NCBI RefSeq assembly: GCF_020783655.1
Contig: NZ_JAJGQH010000006.1
Span: 62,001 to 126,000, forward strand
DNA from: Xanthomonas melonis
GTDB taxonomy: Bacteria > Pseudomonadota > Gammaproteobacteria > Xanthomonadales > Xanthomonadaceae
Direction of reading: 5' to 3'
Length of the DNA: 64,000 nt
Below are positions 45,765 to 56,424 of the stretch, one piece after another. The notes under the pieces were generated by a model. The model was not told the origin of the DNA and did no database searches. It saw nothing but the letters and a program-made list of their open reading frames with translations. Made by a program: the position numbers and the translations under genes. Within the stretch, counting starts at the first letter, position 1. Each line of letters begins with the position of its first letter.

Positions 45765-45765
<1 letters not shown>
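45022..45765 (-). CDS. pilN: Type IV pilus assembly protein PilN
   Basis: 247 residues. The conserved cytoplasmic N-terminus INLLPWRAERRKARE binds PilM. One membrane helix (MLGFAALGGVLLSGLIWFYY), a coiled-coil, and a periplasmic ferredoxin-like domain (VALTNIKQDGDILTLEGRSQSNARVSTYM) follow. A C-terminal Ala/Pro/Gly-rich tail of about 45 residues is longer than in Pseudomonas PilN. Its ATG overlaps the pilM stop by one base. Confidence 0.92.
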
Positions 45766-46897
<1,132 letters not shown>

Positions 46898-47035
46898 GCC
46901 CCTCACGCGCAAGGCAATGACCCCGCGATCGTGACCCCAGTGCTGTCGTCTGCGATCCCCAGAGCTCGGCCCCAGCCAAACTCGGCGTCATCTATACTCT
47001 GTGACCAAGAAATCTGCAATCGGAATCTCTCGTAC

Positions 47036-49462
47036 ATGCCCCGTATTCGCCGTTGGCTGGGCTGGATCCTGGCCACGCTCGTCGTCCTCGCACTGCTTGG
47101 CGCCATTGCCGCCGGCGGCCTGTATTACGCCATTTCCTCGAAGTTGCCCGACGTACAGTCGCTCAAGCAGGTCGAACTGCAGGAGCCCATGTACGTCTAT
47201 GCCAGCGACGGGCGCCTGATGGCGGTCTACGGCGAGACCCGGCGTTATCCGATCCAGATGAAGGAAGTCCCGCTGCGCCTGAAGCAGGCCTTCCTGGCGA
47301 CCGAGGACGCGCGGTTCTACGAGCACGGCGGCGTGGACTACAAGGGCATCGGTCGCGCGATCTGGCTGCTGGCCACCACCGACGCCAAGCGCGTGCCCGG
47401 CGGCTCGACCATCACCCAGCAGGTGGCCCGGCAGTTCTTTCTGAGCTCCGAATACAGCTATACCCGCAAGTTGGCCGAGATCCTGCTGGCCCGCAAGATC
47501 GAAAGCGAGCTGAGCAAGGACGAGATCTTCGAGCTGTACCTCAACAAGAGCTTCTTCGGTAACCGCGCCTATGGCGTGGGCGCAGCGGCCGAGTATTACT
47601 TCGGCAAGAAGCTGGGTGAGCTGAGCCTGGACGAGATGGCCTCGCTGGCCGGCATCCCCAAGTTCCCGTCCAGCGGCAATCCGATCAGCAACCCCGAGCG
47701 CGCACGCGAACGCCGCGATTATTACGTCCTGCAACGCATGGCCGATCTGGGCTTCGTCAGCCAGGCCGAGGCCGATGCGGCCAAGGCGGTCCCGATGCAC
47801 GCCAAGCCGCACGAGCCGCCCGTCGAGGTGTATGCGCCCTACGTGACCGAGCTGGTACGCCAGGAAATGATCGCCAGGTATGGCGGGGACGTGCTCAACA
47901 AGGGCTACCACGTCACCACCACCATCGATGCCACCCTGCAGACCGGCGCGGACGTGGCGATCAACGACGGTTTGCGGCTGTACGACCACCGCCACGGCTG
48001 GCATGGCGTGGAACAGCATTTCGACGTCGCCGCCGAGGCCGACGCGGCCGCGCTGGCCAAGCATCTGCAAGGCGCCTATACGCAGGGCGGGCTGCGCCCG
48101 GTGATCGTGGCGCGGACCAATGCCGATGGCGGCGTGACGGTCGTGCAGCACGACAAGACCGAACTCACCCTGCCCGCCTCGGCCAGCCGCTGGACCGGCA
48201 AGACCCCGGCCAAGCTGCTCACCCGCGGCGACCTGACCCGCATCCGTGCGGGAGACAAGGAGGGCGAGTGGAGCATCGACCAGCTGCCGCGCGGCCAGGC
48301 CGCGCTGGTATCGCTGGATGCCGACAGCGGTGCGCTGCGTGCGCTGGTCGGCGGCTTCAGCTTTGCCGGCAACAAGTTCAACCGCGCCACCCAGGCACGC
48401 CGCCAGCCGGGCTCGAGCTTCAAGCCGTTCGTGTATGCCGCGGCCTTCGAAAAGGGCTTCAACCCGGCATCGATCGTGCTGGATGCGCCGGTGGTGTTCC
48501 GCGATCGCCGGGGCAAGACCTGGTCGCCGCAGAACGACGGCGGCGGCTTCCGCGGCCCGATGCGCCTGCGCGAAGCGCTGGTGCAGTCGCGCAATCTGGT
48601 GTCGGTCCGCCTGCTGGACGCGATCGGCGTGGATTTCGCGCGCAAGTACATCAGCCAGTTCGGTTTCCAGGAGGCCGAACTGCCGCCCAACCTGTCGATG
48701 TCGCTGGGTACCGCGTCGTTGACGCCACTCTCGGTGGCGCGCGGCTATGCGGTGTTCGCCAATGGCGGATCGCGCGTGGAAACCTGGATCGTCGACGAGG
48801 TCAAGGACCGCGACGGCAACGTCATCTTCAAGGAAGTGCCGGCCGTCGCCTGCCGCACCTGCGCCCTGCAAGGCGGCAATGTGGCGCCGGTCAGCCAGGT
48901 GGTGGACGGCTTCAATTTCGGCGCGCAGGCACCGCCGACGCCACCGGCCCCGGCCGCTGGCGCCGCACCGGCTCCGGCGCAGACCGCACCTGCGGCCACG
49001 GCACAGACCAAGATCGCACCGCGTGCCATCGACGAGCGCACCGCCTACCAGCTGGTCTCGATGATGCGCGACGTGGTCCAGCGCGGCACCGGCACCGCTG
49101 CCAAGGTCTTGGGGCGCGAGGACGTGGGCGGCAAGACCGGCTCGACCAACGATCACCGCGACGCCTGGTTCTCCGGTTTCGGCGGCCCGTATGCCACCAC
49201 CGTGTGGGTCGGCCGCGACGATTTCCGCTCGCTCGGCTATCGCGAGTACGGCGGCAAGGCGGCGCTGCCGATCTGGATCGACTACATGCGCGTGGCGCTG
49301 AAGGACAAGCCGATCGCGGCCAACGACCCGCCCGATGGCATGACCCAGTCCACCATCAACGGCGCGGTCGAATGGGTCAAGAACGAAGATCTGGACCGCC
49401 TGCAGGATTACGACTACGGCCTGCAGGAGCAGCAGGACGAGAAGGCGTTCGATATCTTTTGA
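47036..49462 (+). CDS. mrcA: Penicillin-binding protein 1A
   Basis: 808 residues, bifunctional class A PBP. An N-terminal membrane anchor ([23 protein letters not shown]) is followed by the GT51 glycosyltransferase domain ([20 protein letters not shown] with the catalytic Glu, [39 protein letters not shown]). An OB-like insert comes next, then the transpeptidase domain with SSFK, SRN and KTGST motifs. An Ala/Pro-rich loop of about 35 residues lies between the SRN and KTG motifs. It polymerises and crosslinks peptidoglycan. Divergent from pilM, a conserved arrangement. A TATACT -10-like box is at 46993-46998. Confidence 0.94.
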   Translation: MPRIRRWLGWILATLVVLALLGAIAAGGLYYAISSKLPDVQSLKQVELQEPMYVYASDGRLMAVYGETRRYPIQMKEVPLRLKQAFLATEDARFYEHGGVDYKGIGRAIWLLATTDAKRVPGGSTITQQVARQFFLSSEYSYTRKLAEILLARKIESELSKDEIFELYLNKSFFGNRAYGVGAAAEYYFGKKLGELSLDEMASLAGIPKFPSSGNPISNPERARERRDYYVLQRMADLGFVSQAEADAAKAVPMHAKPHEPPVEVYAPYVTELVRQEMIARYGGDVLNKGYHVTTTIDATLQTGADVAINDGLRLYDHRHGWHGVEQHFDVAAEADAAALAKHLQGAYTQGGLRPVIVARTNADGGVTVVQHDKTELTLPASASRWTGKTPAKLLTRGDLTRIRAGDKEGEWSIDQLPRGQAALVSLDADSGALRALVGGFSFAGNKFNRATQARRQPGSSFKPFVYAAAFEKGFNPASIVLDAPVVFRDRRGKTWSPQNDGGGFRGPMRLREALVQSRNLVSVRLLDAIGVDFARKYISQFGFQEAELPPNLSMSLGTASLTPLSVARGYAVFANGGSRVETWIVDEVKDRDGNVIFKEVPAVACRTCALQGGNVAPVSQVVDGFNFGAQAPPTPPAPAAGAAPAPAQTAPAATAQTKIAPRAIDERTAYQLVSMMRDVVQRGTGTAAKVLGREDVGGKTGSTNDHRDAWFSGFGGPYATTVWVGRDDFRSLGYREYGGKAALPIWIDYMRVALKDKPIAANDPPDGMTQSTINGAVEWVKNEDLDRLQDYDYGLQEQQDEKAFDIF

Positions 49463-49466
49463 GGGC

Positions 49467-49490
49467 GGGGATTCGGGATTGGGGATTCGG
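49467..49490. repeat. GGGATTC heptad array after mrcA
   Basis: Three period-7 units with four G-tracts begin 5 bp after the mrcA stop codon, G-rich on the coding strand. No complementary arm is visible in the next 270 bp. Confidence 0.7.
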
Positions 49491-49761
49491 AACAGCATGG
49501 CTGCGCCGATTCCCTTCTTGCTCGGGAGGCGTTCGAGGCGGGCGACCGCGCGCGCCTACGAAGTGTCTGGAGTCCTCCAGGCGCATCGGACGCAGCACAT
49601 GCCGATCCGGTTGCTGGCTGCCCAGCCGATCGGCATGTCGTCGACAGCGCCATCCAAGCGCCGACAGCACGACCTTCCCCCAACTCGATGCCCGACGCAT
49701 TCGCCACGTCTTCATGTGGCTGTTGTAGAGTCGAGTGCAGGTTCATCAGGGGAGCCCGGTC

Positions 49762-50412
49762 ATGCACCACGCGCGCCAACACGCCGATACGCGCACCCGA
49801 GAACGCCGTCATCGGCTTGCCCACGAGGCCGCCAGGCTGATGGCCGAAGGCGGCATCCGCGATTTCCACCAGGCCAAACTCAAGGCCGCCAATCGGCTCG
49901 GCATCCATGACGATGCGTCGCTGCCGCGCAATCGCGAAATCGAGGATGCCCTGCGCGAGTATCAGCGCCTGTTCGCCGGACCCGACCACGCAACCCGGTT
50001 ACGCCAGCGTCGCGAGGCCGCATTGCGGGCACTGGATTTCCTGGGCCCGTTCCAGCCACGCCTGGCCGGCCCGGTCCTGGAAGGCACTGCCGACGCGAAT
50101 GCCCCGGTGCAATTGCAGCTGCACAGCGACGATGCCGATGCGGTGCAGCGCTTTCTGGAAGAACACCGCATTCCAGCCGAAGCACGCAGCCGCCGCCTGC
50201 GCCTGGATCGCGAACGCAACGGCGACTTCCCGGTATGGGTGTTCAGTGCCGAGGAGCTGACCTTCGACCTGACCGTGCTGCCCTACGACGCGCTCCGCCA
50301 GGCGCCACTCTCGCAATTGGACGAGAAGCCGATGCCGCGCGCCTCGGCCGCGCAGTTGCGGCAACTGCTGGCCGACGAAGAGATCCAGGGCTACGTGCAG
50401 CAACCGTACTGA
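49762..50412 (+). CDS. Conserved hypothetical protein
   Basis: 216 residues, soluble, with no signal peptide. The N-terminal third is helical and charged (RRHRLAHEAARLMAEGGIRDFHQAKLKAANRLGI), with NREIEDALREYQRLF. The C-terminal part looks like an alpha/beta nucleotide-handling fold, but I cannot name the family. ATG 49762 is chosen after a CAGGGGAG site. The start lies 299 bp after mrcA; it appears monocistronic and converges on gltA. Confidence 0.7.
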   Translation: MHHARQHADTRTRERRHRLAHEAARLMAEGGIRDFHQAKLKAANRLGIHDDASLPRNREIEDALREYQRLFAGPDHATRLRQRREAALRALDFLGPFQPRLAGPVLEGTADANAPVQLQLHSDDADAVQRFLEEHRIPAEARSRRLRLDRERNGDFPVWVFSAEELTFDLTVLPYDALRQAPLSQLDEKPMPRASAAQLRQLLADEEIQGYVQQPY

Positions 50413-50479
50413 ACGCCAGAGACGGCACTGTCTTTGCGTTGCCGCCGGATCGCCTCGCCTGCCGCCGCTGCAAATACAA

Positions 50480-50504
50480 GAACGCCCCGCAGTGCGGGGC
50501 GTTC
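50480..50504 (-). terminator. Terminator of gltA
   Basis: A GAACGCCCCGCA/TGCGGGGCGTTC hairpin is followed on the minus strand by TTGTATTT, 25 bp past the gltA stop. Being symmetric at the stem edges it may also end the convergent hypothetical gene. Confidence 0.8.
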
Positions 50505-50528
50505 GTCGACGCAGACGCGCCTTGCGCC

Positions 50529-51818
50529 TTAGCGCTTGGCGGCGTCGGTGTAGTCGCGCTTGTCGTAGCCGGTGTAGATCTGGCGCGGACGGCCGATCTT
50601 CATTTCCGGGTCGACCTGCTGCTCCAGCCAATGCGACACCCAGCCGGCAGTGCGCGCGATGGCGAACATCACGGTGAACATTTCCACCGGGATATTGAGC
50701 GCCTTGTAGATGATGCCGGAATAGAAGTCGACATTCGGGTACAGCTTGCGCTGCACGAAGTAGTCGTCCTTCAACGCGGCCTCTTCCAGCTTCAGCGCCA
50801 CTTCCAGCAGCGGATCGTTCACGCCCAGCTCGCCCAGCACCTTGTGAGTCATCTCGCGGATGATCTTGGCGCGCGGGTCGAAGTTCTTGTAGACGCGGTG
50901 GCCGAAGCCCATCAGGCGGAACGAGGAGTTCTTGTCCTTGGCCTTGGCCACGGCGGACTCGACGTTGTCGGCGGTGCCGATCTCTTCGAGCATCTTCAGC
51001 ACCGCTTCGTTGGCGCCGCCGTGTGCCGGGCCCCACAGCGCGGTGATGCCGGCAGCCACCGACGCATACGGGTTGGCACCGGTCGAGCCGACCAGACGCA
51101 CGGTCGAGGTCGAGGCGTTCTGCTCGTGATCGGCGTGCAGGATGAACAGCAGATCCAGCGCCTTGGCCACAACCGGGTTGATCTCCAGCGGCTCGCTCGG
51201 CACTTCGAACATCATGTGCAGGAAGCGGTCCACGTAGTTCAGGTTGTTGCGCGGGTAGCGGATCGGCCAGCCGATCGAATAGCGGTACGCAGCGGCGGCC
51301 AGGGTCGGCACCTTGGCGATCAGACGGATGGCCGCCTGACGGCGCTGCTCCGGATCGTTGAGGTCCAGGGTGTCGTGGTAGAACGCCGACAACGAGGCGA
51401 CCGAGCCGGCCAGCATGGCCATCGGGTGCGCGTCGTGACGGAAGCCGCCAAGGAAGTTCTTCAGCGACTCGTGCATCATCGTGTGATGCGTCACTTCGTG
51501 GTCGAACTTCTTGAATTCGTCCGCGGTCGGCAGCTCGCCGTTCATCAGCAGGTACGAGACTTCCAGGAAGCTCGACTTCTCGGCCAACTGTTCGATCGGG
51601 TAACCGCGGTACAGCAACACGCCGTTGTCACCATCGATATAGGTGATGGCCGACTTGCAGCTGGCGGTGGCGGTGAAGCCCGAGTCGTAGGTGAACAGAC
51701 CGGTTTCTTTGGTCAGCTTGGAGATGTCGACGCAGTCGTTGCCCAGGGTGGGCTTGAGAACCGGCAGAACGACCGACTTATCGCCGGCGTTGAGCGTGAC
51801 CTGATCAAGATCGGACAC
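50529..51818 (-). CDS. gltA: Citrate synthase, type II
   Basis: 429 residues, similar to E. coli GltA (427). It condenses oxaloacetate and acetyl-CoA. Landmarks are [58 protein letters not shown] with its catalytic His, [13 protein letters not shown], and [18 protein letters not shown] containing the catalytic Asp. The GTG at 51818 follows an AAGGAG site at 8-nt spacing; no upstream start is needed. Confidence 0.95.
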   Translation of the reverse strand: MSDLDQVTLNAGDKSVVLPVLKPTLGNDCVDISKLTKETGLFTYDSGFTATASCKSAITYIDGDNGVLLYRGYPIEQLAEKSSFLEVSYLLMNGELPTADEFKKFDHEVTHHTMMHESLKNFLGGFRHDAHPMAMLAGSVASLSAFYHDTLDLNDPEQRRQAAIRLIAKVPTLAAAAYRYSIGWPIRYPRNNLNYVDRFLHMMFEVPSEPLEINPVVAKALDLLFILHADHEQNASTSTVRLVGSTGANPYASVAAGITALWGPAHGGANEAVLKMLEEIGTADNVESAVAKAKDKNSSFRLMGFGHRVYKNFDPRAKIIREMTHKVLGELGVNDPLLEVALKLEEAALKDDYFVQRKLYPNVDFYSGIIYKALNIPVEMFTVMFAIARTAGWVSHWLEQQVDPEMKIGRPRQIYTGYDKRDYTDAAKR

Positions 51819-51985
51819 TGTGTACGCTCCTTCAGTGGAAGGCGCCTGATCCCACATGGGCAGGCACGTGATGGAAGTCCAAGGCAGCGCCTCGGATCCC
51901 GCCATTATCGCACAGCAGCATTTTGGCCGTCGCTTGGACTGAAGTCGTAGACGCGCAGCCCGAGGTGAGCGGGCGAAGCGGCGGC

Positions 51986-52020
51986 CCAAAAGACAACGGC
52001 CGCGCAATGCGCGGCCGTTG
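51986..52020 (-). terminator. Terminator of the L31 gene
   Basis: A CAACGGCCGCGC/GCGCGGCCGTTG hairpin is followed on the minus strand by TCTTTT, 24 bp after the L31 stop codon. Confidence 0.88.
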
Positions 52021-52043
52021 CCGATACAGCCCGTCCTGCAGGC

Positions 52044-52286
52044 TCAGCGCCCGTAGCGCTTCTGGAACTTGTCGATCCGGCCGCCGGTGTCGATCACCTT
52101 GTGCTTGCCGGTATAGAACGGGTGCGATGCCGAGGAGATTTCCACCTTGATCAGCGGGTATTCCTGGCCATCTTCCCACTTCACGGTCTCTTTCGAGCTC
52201 ATCGTGGAACGGGTCAGGATCTTGAAATCGGAGGTCACGTCGTGAAAGACGACGTCTTTGTAGTTGGGATGCACGTTATCTTTCAT
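52044..52286 (-). CDS. rpmE2: Ribosomal protein L31, type B (zinc-independent)
   Basis: 80 residues. It has the L31 pattern [15 protein letters not shown] ... [28 protein letters not shown] but no cysteine at all, so it lacks the zinc ribbon of the type A protein. Type B L31 usually replaces type A under zinc shortage. Terminator and start (52286) are clear. I see no obvious Zur palindrome next to the start. Confidence 0.93.
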   Translation of the reverse strand: MKDNVHPNYKDVVFHDVTSDFKILTRSTMSSKETVKWEDGQEYPLIKVEISSASHPFYTGKHKVIDTGGRIDKFQKRYGR

Positions 52287-52357
52287 GGACTTGGCGCCGG
52301 GCTGCCTGGATAAGCCGGGCATTATAGCGGCCTGCAGGCAGCCGACGCAAGATTGCC

Positions 52358-53296
52358 CTAGCCGGCCGACAAGGCCGCCCCGACCAGGCCGTAGAACCGC
52401 TGGCGGTCGTATTCCAGCAACAGGTTGGCGTTGTCGGGGGCTCCGCCCTGCCGGTTCCAGTCCACCAGGGTCATGCCGCGGGTGTGGGTGCCGGACAGTT
52501 CGATGTGCACCGGGCGCTGTTCCAGACGCTGGGCACCCTCCGGCTGCAGGGCGAACGCCATGGCCAGCGCGTCGGCCGCATACCAGTACTCGCCCCGGCT
52601 GTCCTCCGACCACAGACGGGTCTTGCGCGAGATTTCCTCGTAGAACCGGGCGCGGGCCGAATCGGCGGCCAGCCATTGCTCCACGTCCCGGTGCAGCAGG
52701 CCGTGCGCGATGGTGGCTTCCCAGTCGGCGACGTCGAACTGCGGAAAACCGCGGAACACGATGTGCGCCGCCTCCGGGTCGAAACCGATGTTGAACTCGG
52801 CTGCCGGGGTGATGTTGCCGTGCCCGGTCAACGCGCCGCCCATCACCACCAGCCGTGCCACGCGCTGCGGCAGGGTCGGGTCCAGGGTGAGCGCCAGGGC
52901 CAGATTGGTCAGTGGCCCGAGCGCCACCAGCAGCAGCTCGCCGGCATGTTCGTGCGACAGGCGCAGGATGGCGAGCGCGGCGTGCTCGGCCTCCACGGTG
53001 CGAGCGGCGGCGGGCAGACCGACATCGCCGAAGCCATCCAGACCATGCACGTGGGCCGCATCGACCGAGGGATGCAGCAGCGGCTGCGGGCAACCGGCAT
53101 ACACCGGCACATCGGCGCGGCCGGCGATCTCGCAGACCTTCAGCGCGTTACGCACCGTATGTTCCAGTCCCACGTTGCCGGCCGCGATGGTCAGCCCGAC
53201 CACGTCGTGGCGGTCGTCGTTGAAGGCCATCAACAACGCCAGCGCATCGTCCACGCCGGGGTCGGTATCGATCAGCAGCGGTATTCTTTTCGTCAT
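52358..53296 (-). CDS. Nucleoside hydrolase (IUNH family)
   Basis: 312 residues. The calcium-binding N-terminal signature [20 protein letters not shown] is intact, with [40 protein letters not shown] and the DALAMAFAL Asp near the C-terminus. It hydrolyses ribonucleosides to base plus ribose; base preference is unknown. ATG 53296 is chosen at the signature. It lies downstream of recG on the same strand, the two separated by an inverted heptad repeat element. Confidence 0.9.
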   Translation of the reverse strand: MTKRIPLLIDTDPGVDDALALLMAFNDDRHDVVGLTIAAGNVGLEHTVRNALKVCEIAGRADVPVYAGCPQPLLHPSVDAAHVHGLDGFGDVGLPAAARTVEAEHAALAILRLSHEHAGELLLVALGPLTNLALALTLDPTLPQRVARLVVMGGALTGHGNITPAAEFNIGFDPEAAHIVFRGFPQFDVADWEATIAHGLLHRDVEQWLAADSARARFYEEISRKTRLWSEDSRGEYWYAADALAMAFALQPEGAQRLEQRPVHIELSGTHTRGMTLVDWNRQGGAPDNANLLLEYDRQRFYGLVGAALSAG

Positions 53297-53312
53297 GGGA
53301 TCAGGGAGTGAG

Positions 53313-53420
53313 CATTCGGGATTCATTGCCGCATCTTCGCAAGGATCGGCCGATCACGCGAACCTGCAGGCTGCAGCAGCCCCGCTCCGACGAATCCCCA
53401 ATCCCGAATGCCCAATCCCC
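53313..53420. repeat. Inverted pair of GGGATTC heptad arrays between recG and the nucleoside hydrolase
   Basis: CATTCGGGATTC (53313-53324) faces the complementary GAATCCCC/AATCCCGAATG/CCCAATCCCC array (53392-53420) across about 67 bp. The right arm begins 6 bp after the recG stop and the left arm ends 17 bp before the hydrolase start, so the whole intergenic RNA could fold on itself. Confidence 0.78.
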
Positions 53421-53425
53421 GCCGC

Positions 53426-55567
53426 TCACGCGGCGGCATACCGCACCGCGCCGCCGATCCAGCGCGCCACCACGCGGTCGGCGATCTGCGGGGCGTCGAT
53501 CAGCAGCCGTTCGGCCAGCACCTGCACGCGCGGCAGCAGCGCGGCATCGCGGGCAAGGTCGGCGATGCGGAAACTGGCCAGGCCGGTCTGGCGCGTGCCC
53601 AGCAATTCGCCGGGGCCGCGCAGCTCCAGATCCTTTTCGGCGATCACGAAGCCATCGTTGGTCTGGCGCATGGTTTCCAGGCGCTGGCGCGCCATCAACG
53701 ACAGCGGGCCCTGGTACAGCAGCACGCAACTGGACGCGGCCGCGCCGCGCCCGACCCGGCCGCGTAGCTGGTGCAACTGGGCCAGCCCCAGGCGCTCGGC
53801 GTTTTCGATGATCATCAGCGAGGCGTTGGGGACGTCCACGCCGACTTCGATCACGGTGGTGGCCACCAGCAGATCGCTGTGGCCCTGTTTGAAATCGAGC
53901 ATGGCCCGCTGCTTCTCGGCAGGCTTCATGCGCCCGTGCACCAACGCGACGCGAACGCCGGGCAGCTGCGCCGACAAGGTCTCGTAGGTGACTTGCGCGG
54001 CCTGCGCGTCGATGCGCGGCGGCCCGTTCGGCGCGCCCTTCTCCGGCTCTTCGCTTTCTTCGATCAGTGTGCACACCCAGTAGGCCTGGCGGCCTTCGGC
54101 GCAGGCGGCGCGAATGCGTTCGACCAGCTCCGGGCGACGCTCGGCGCTCAACACGATCGTCTGCACCGGCGTGCGGCCGGGCGGCAGCTCGTCGATGGCC
54201 GACACGTCCAGGTCCGCGTAGGTGGACATCGCCAGCGTGCGCGGGATCGGGGTGGCGGTCATCACCAGTTGGTGCGGCACGCTGCCGGCGGCCGCCCCCT
54301 TGTCGCGCAGCGCCAGGCGCTGATGCACGCCGAAGCGGTGCTGCTCGTCGATGATGGCCAGGGCCAGGTCGTGGAAGACCACCGCCTCCTGCATCAAGGC
54401 GTGCGTGCCCACCACCAGCTGCGCCTGGCCGGAGGCGACCTCGGCCATGGCCGCGGCGCGCGCCTTGCCGGTGACCTTGCCGGCCAGCCAGACGATGCGG
54501 ATGCCCAACGGCTCCAGCCAGCCGCGCAGGTTGCTCAGGTGCTGCTCGGCCAGCAGCTCGGTGGGCGCGGCCAGGGCGACCTGCTTGCCCTGCTCCACTG
54601 CCAGCATCGCCGCCAGCGCGGCGACCACCGTCTTGCCGCTGCCGACATCGCCCTGCACCAGCCGCAGCATCGGCGAGGGTTGTGCGAGATCGTGTGCGAT
54701 CTGTTCGAACACGCGCTGCTGCGCGCCGGTGAGCTGGAACGGCAGTGCCTTGCGCAGCTGCTGCACCAGGCGAGCGCCGCGCAACTGCGGGGCACGGAAA
54801 CGCTGCAACGCAATACGTTGGCGGCGCAGGCTGAGCTGGTGCGCCAGCAGCTCTTCCAGCGCAAGGCGTTGCTGGGCCGGATGCCCGCCGGCGAGCAGCT
54901 GTTGCGGGTCGGTGCCGACCGGGGGGCGGTGCATGGTCAGCAAGGCCACGCGCAGCGAGGGCAGCCGTTCGTCCTGCAGCCAATGCGGCGGCAGCAGTTC
55001 CAGCGCACCCTCCGCGGGCAGCCGCTCCAGTGCCTGGCCGATGAGCTTGCGCAACGTGGCCGGGCCAACGCCTTCGAGCACCGGATAGACCGGGTCCAGG
55101 CTGTCGCCCAATCCGGCGTCCTCGCCGGGCGCGAGCACCCGGTAGCTGGGGTGCACGATCTCCCAGCCATGCTGGCCGGGCTTGGGCGTGCCGAACACCC
55201 GCACGCGCGTGCCGACCGCGAACTGCGCCACCTGGGCGGCGCGGAAGTGGAAGAAGCGCAGCACCACGCTGCGGTGCGAGTCGTCCGAGACCGCCACACG
55301 CAACACCGGGCGGAAGCGGAAGCCGCGTTCCACCGCGTCCACCCGTCCTTCGATCTGCGCCGGCACGCCGCTCTGCAGCTGCGCGATGGTGGTCAGCCGG
55401 GTGCGGTCTTCGTAACGCAGCGGCAGGTGCAGCCACAGATCCTGCACGCTCACGATACCGCGCGCGGCGAATTTCTCGGCCACCTTGGGGCCGACGCCGG
55501 GCAGGCTGGACAGCGACGCCTCGCCGGCGACGGCCAGGCTGGGCGTTGCGATGCGCGCGCGCGGCAT
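53426..55567 (-). CDS. recG: ATP-dependent DNA helicase RecG
   Basis: 713 residues. The N-terminal wedge/OB domain includes SLPGVGPKVAEKFAARGI and RYEDRT. The helicase core has Walker A VQGDVGSGKTVVAALA, motif II IIDEQHRFGVHQRLAL, motif III MTATPIPRTLAMS, and motifs V-VI VATTVIEVGVDVPNASLMIIENAERLGLAQLHQLRGRVGRG. It remodels stalled replication forks and branched recombination intermediates. It is 30 bp downstream of ridA and probably cotranscribed with it. Confidence 0.95.
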   Translation of the reverse strand: MPRARIATPSLAVAGEASLSSLPGVGPKVAEKFAARGIVSVQDLWLHLPLRYEDRTRLTTIAQLQSGVPAQIEGRVDAVERGFRFRPVLRVAVSDDSHRSVVLRFFHFRAAQVAQFAVGTRVRVFGTPKPGQHGWEIVHPSYRVLAPGEDAGLGDSLDPVYPVLEGVGPATLRKLIGQALERLPAEGALELLPPHWLQDERLPSLRVALLTMHRPPVGTDPQQLLAGGHPAQQRLALEELLAHQLSLRRQRIALQRFRAPQLRGARLVQQLRKALPFQLTGAQQRVFEQIAHDLAQPSPMLRLVQGDVGSGKTVVAALAAMLAVEQGKQVALAAPTELLAEQHLSNLRGWLEPLGIRIVWLAGKVTGKARAAAMAEVASGQAQLVVGTHALMQEAVVFHDLALAIIDEQHRFGVHQRLALRDKGAAAGSVPHQLVMTATPIPRTLAMSTYADLDVSAIDELPPGRTPVQTIVLSAERRPELVERIRAACAEGRQAYWVCTLIEESEEPEKGAPNGPPRIDAQAAQVTYETLSAQLPGVRVALVHGRMKPAEKQRAMLDFKQGHSDLLVATTVIEVGVDVPNASLMIIENAERLGLAQLHQLRGRVGRGAAASSCVLLYQGPLSLMARQRLETMRQTNDGFVIAEKDLELRGPGELLGTRQTGLASFRIADLARDAALLPRVQVLAERLLIDAPQIADRVVARWIGGAVRYAAA

Positions 55568-55597
55568 GACGGATCGGCGCCGATCAGTCGAACCGGA

Positions 55598-55978
55598 TCA
55601 GTCGAGCACCATCACCGCATCGACTTCGAAGCCGGCGCCCTTGGGCAGGCCCGAGACTTCGATGGTGGAGCGGGCCGGGAACGGTGCCTGGAAATACTCC
55701 TGCATCACCGCGTTGACGGCGGCGAACTGGCCCAGGTCGGTCAGGTACAGGCCCAGCCGCACGATCTTGTCGAGCGAGCCGCCGGCCGCTTCGGCCACCG
55801 CCTTGAGGTTGTCGAAGGCGCGACGCGCCTGCGCGCCGATGTCGCCCGGCACGATCTCGCCGGTGGCCGGGTCCAGCGGGATCTGGCCGGAGAAATACAC
55901 GGTGTTGCCGGCGCGCACGGCCTGGGAATACGGACCGATGGCGGCAGGCGCCTGATCGGTATGGATGATCTGGGACAT
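55598..55978 (-). CDS. ridA: RidA family enamine/imine deaminase
   Basis: 126 residues, the usual length. Signatures are PAAIGPYSQAVRAGNTVYFSGQIPLDP and the active-site Arg in PFPARSTIEVSGLPKGAGFEVDAV. It hydrolyses reactive 2-aminoacrylate released by PLP enzymes. It is the first gene of a likely ridA-recG pair. Confidence 0.95.
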   Translation of the reverse strand: MSQIIHTDQAPAAIGPYSQAVRAGNTVYFSGQIPLDPATGEIVPGDIGAQARRAFDNLKAVAEAAGGSLDKIVRLGLYLTDLGQFAAVNAVMQEYFQAPFPARSTIEVSGLPKGAGFEVDAVMVLD

Positions 55979-56083
55979 GGGAACTCCGTCAACACTGAAA
56001 ACGAGCGCGCATTGTATCGGCGCATGCGGTGGACGGGCGAATGGGGAACGGGGGACGACTGCGCGCGGGTGGTGGCTGGTGGA

Positions 56084-56215
56084 CTAGCTGTATAAACCCA
56101 CCACGTTGTTCATCAGGATCCCGGAGATGGGAGGTCGGCGTCCAAGGCTGGCATGGGGCCGATGCCAGTTGTCGTGATGAGGCCAGTGCGGCAGGTGCGC
56201 GGCGCGCTGCTCGGT
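56084..56215 (-). pseudogene. IS481-type transposase C-terminal remnant
   Basis: About 43 codons ending at a TAG encode a pattern typical of the transposase C-terminus: EQRAAHLPHWPHHDNWHRPHASLGRRPPIS, then NNVVGLYS. The rest of the DDE transposase is missing upstream (the catalytic region would be on the right), and I see no intact terminal repeats. It is the only mobile-element trace in the window. Confidence 0.62.
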
Positions 56216-56349
56216 GGGGGCATGTTTCGGCGATGCTGGTTGCTGCGCGCTTTCGCCTACGTGCGCGATTGGTTTTGCAGGGTAGCCAGTGTGTGCTGTC
56301 GGGCACTGTGTGAGGTCACTCATGAGGCTGCGCACGTATCCTCATCGGC

Positions 56350-56375
56350 CCCGTCGGGCACCTTCTCCCGACGGG
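56350..56375. repeat. Hairpin in the ridA-garD spacer
   Basis: The CCCGTCGGG/CCCGACGGG stem has an 8-nt loop and lies in a GCCCGACGGGGCCGATGAGG-like context (minus strand) that resembles a common intergenic repeat of Xanthomonadaceae. It could also help terminate garD transcription. Confidence 0.5.
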
Positions 56376-56424
56376 CGAAGGAACCAGCGCCGCGCTGCCG
56401 GCCGAAAACGCTGACCCCGCAGAA

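Noticed and set aside
46988..49498. 836-codon open frame antisense to PBP1a
   Set aside because: Mirror frame of a high-GC coding region with no recognisable domain.
56216..56340. Further extension of the transposase remnant
   Set aside because: Translation upstream of the Glu-Gln-Arg segment loses similarity to transposases, so I ended the remnant at 56215.
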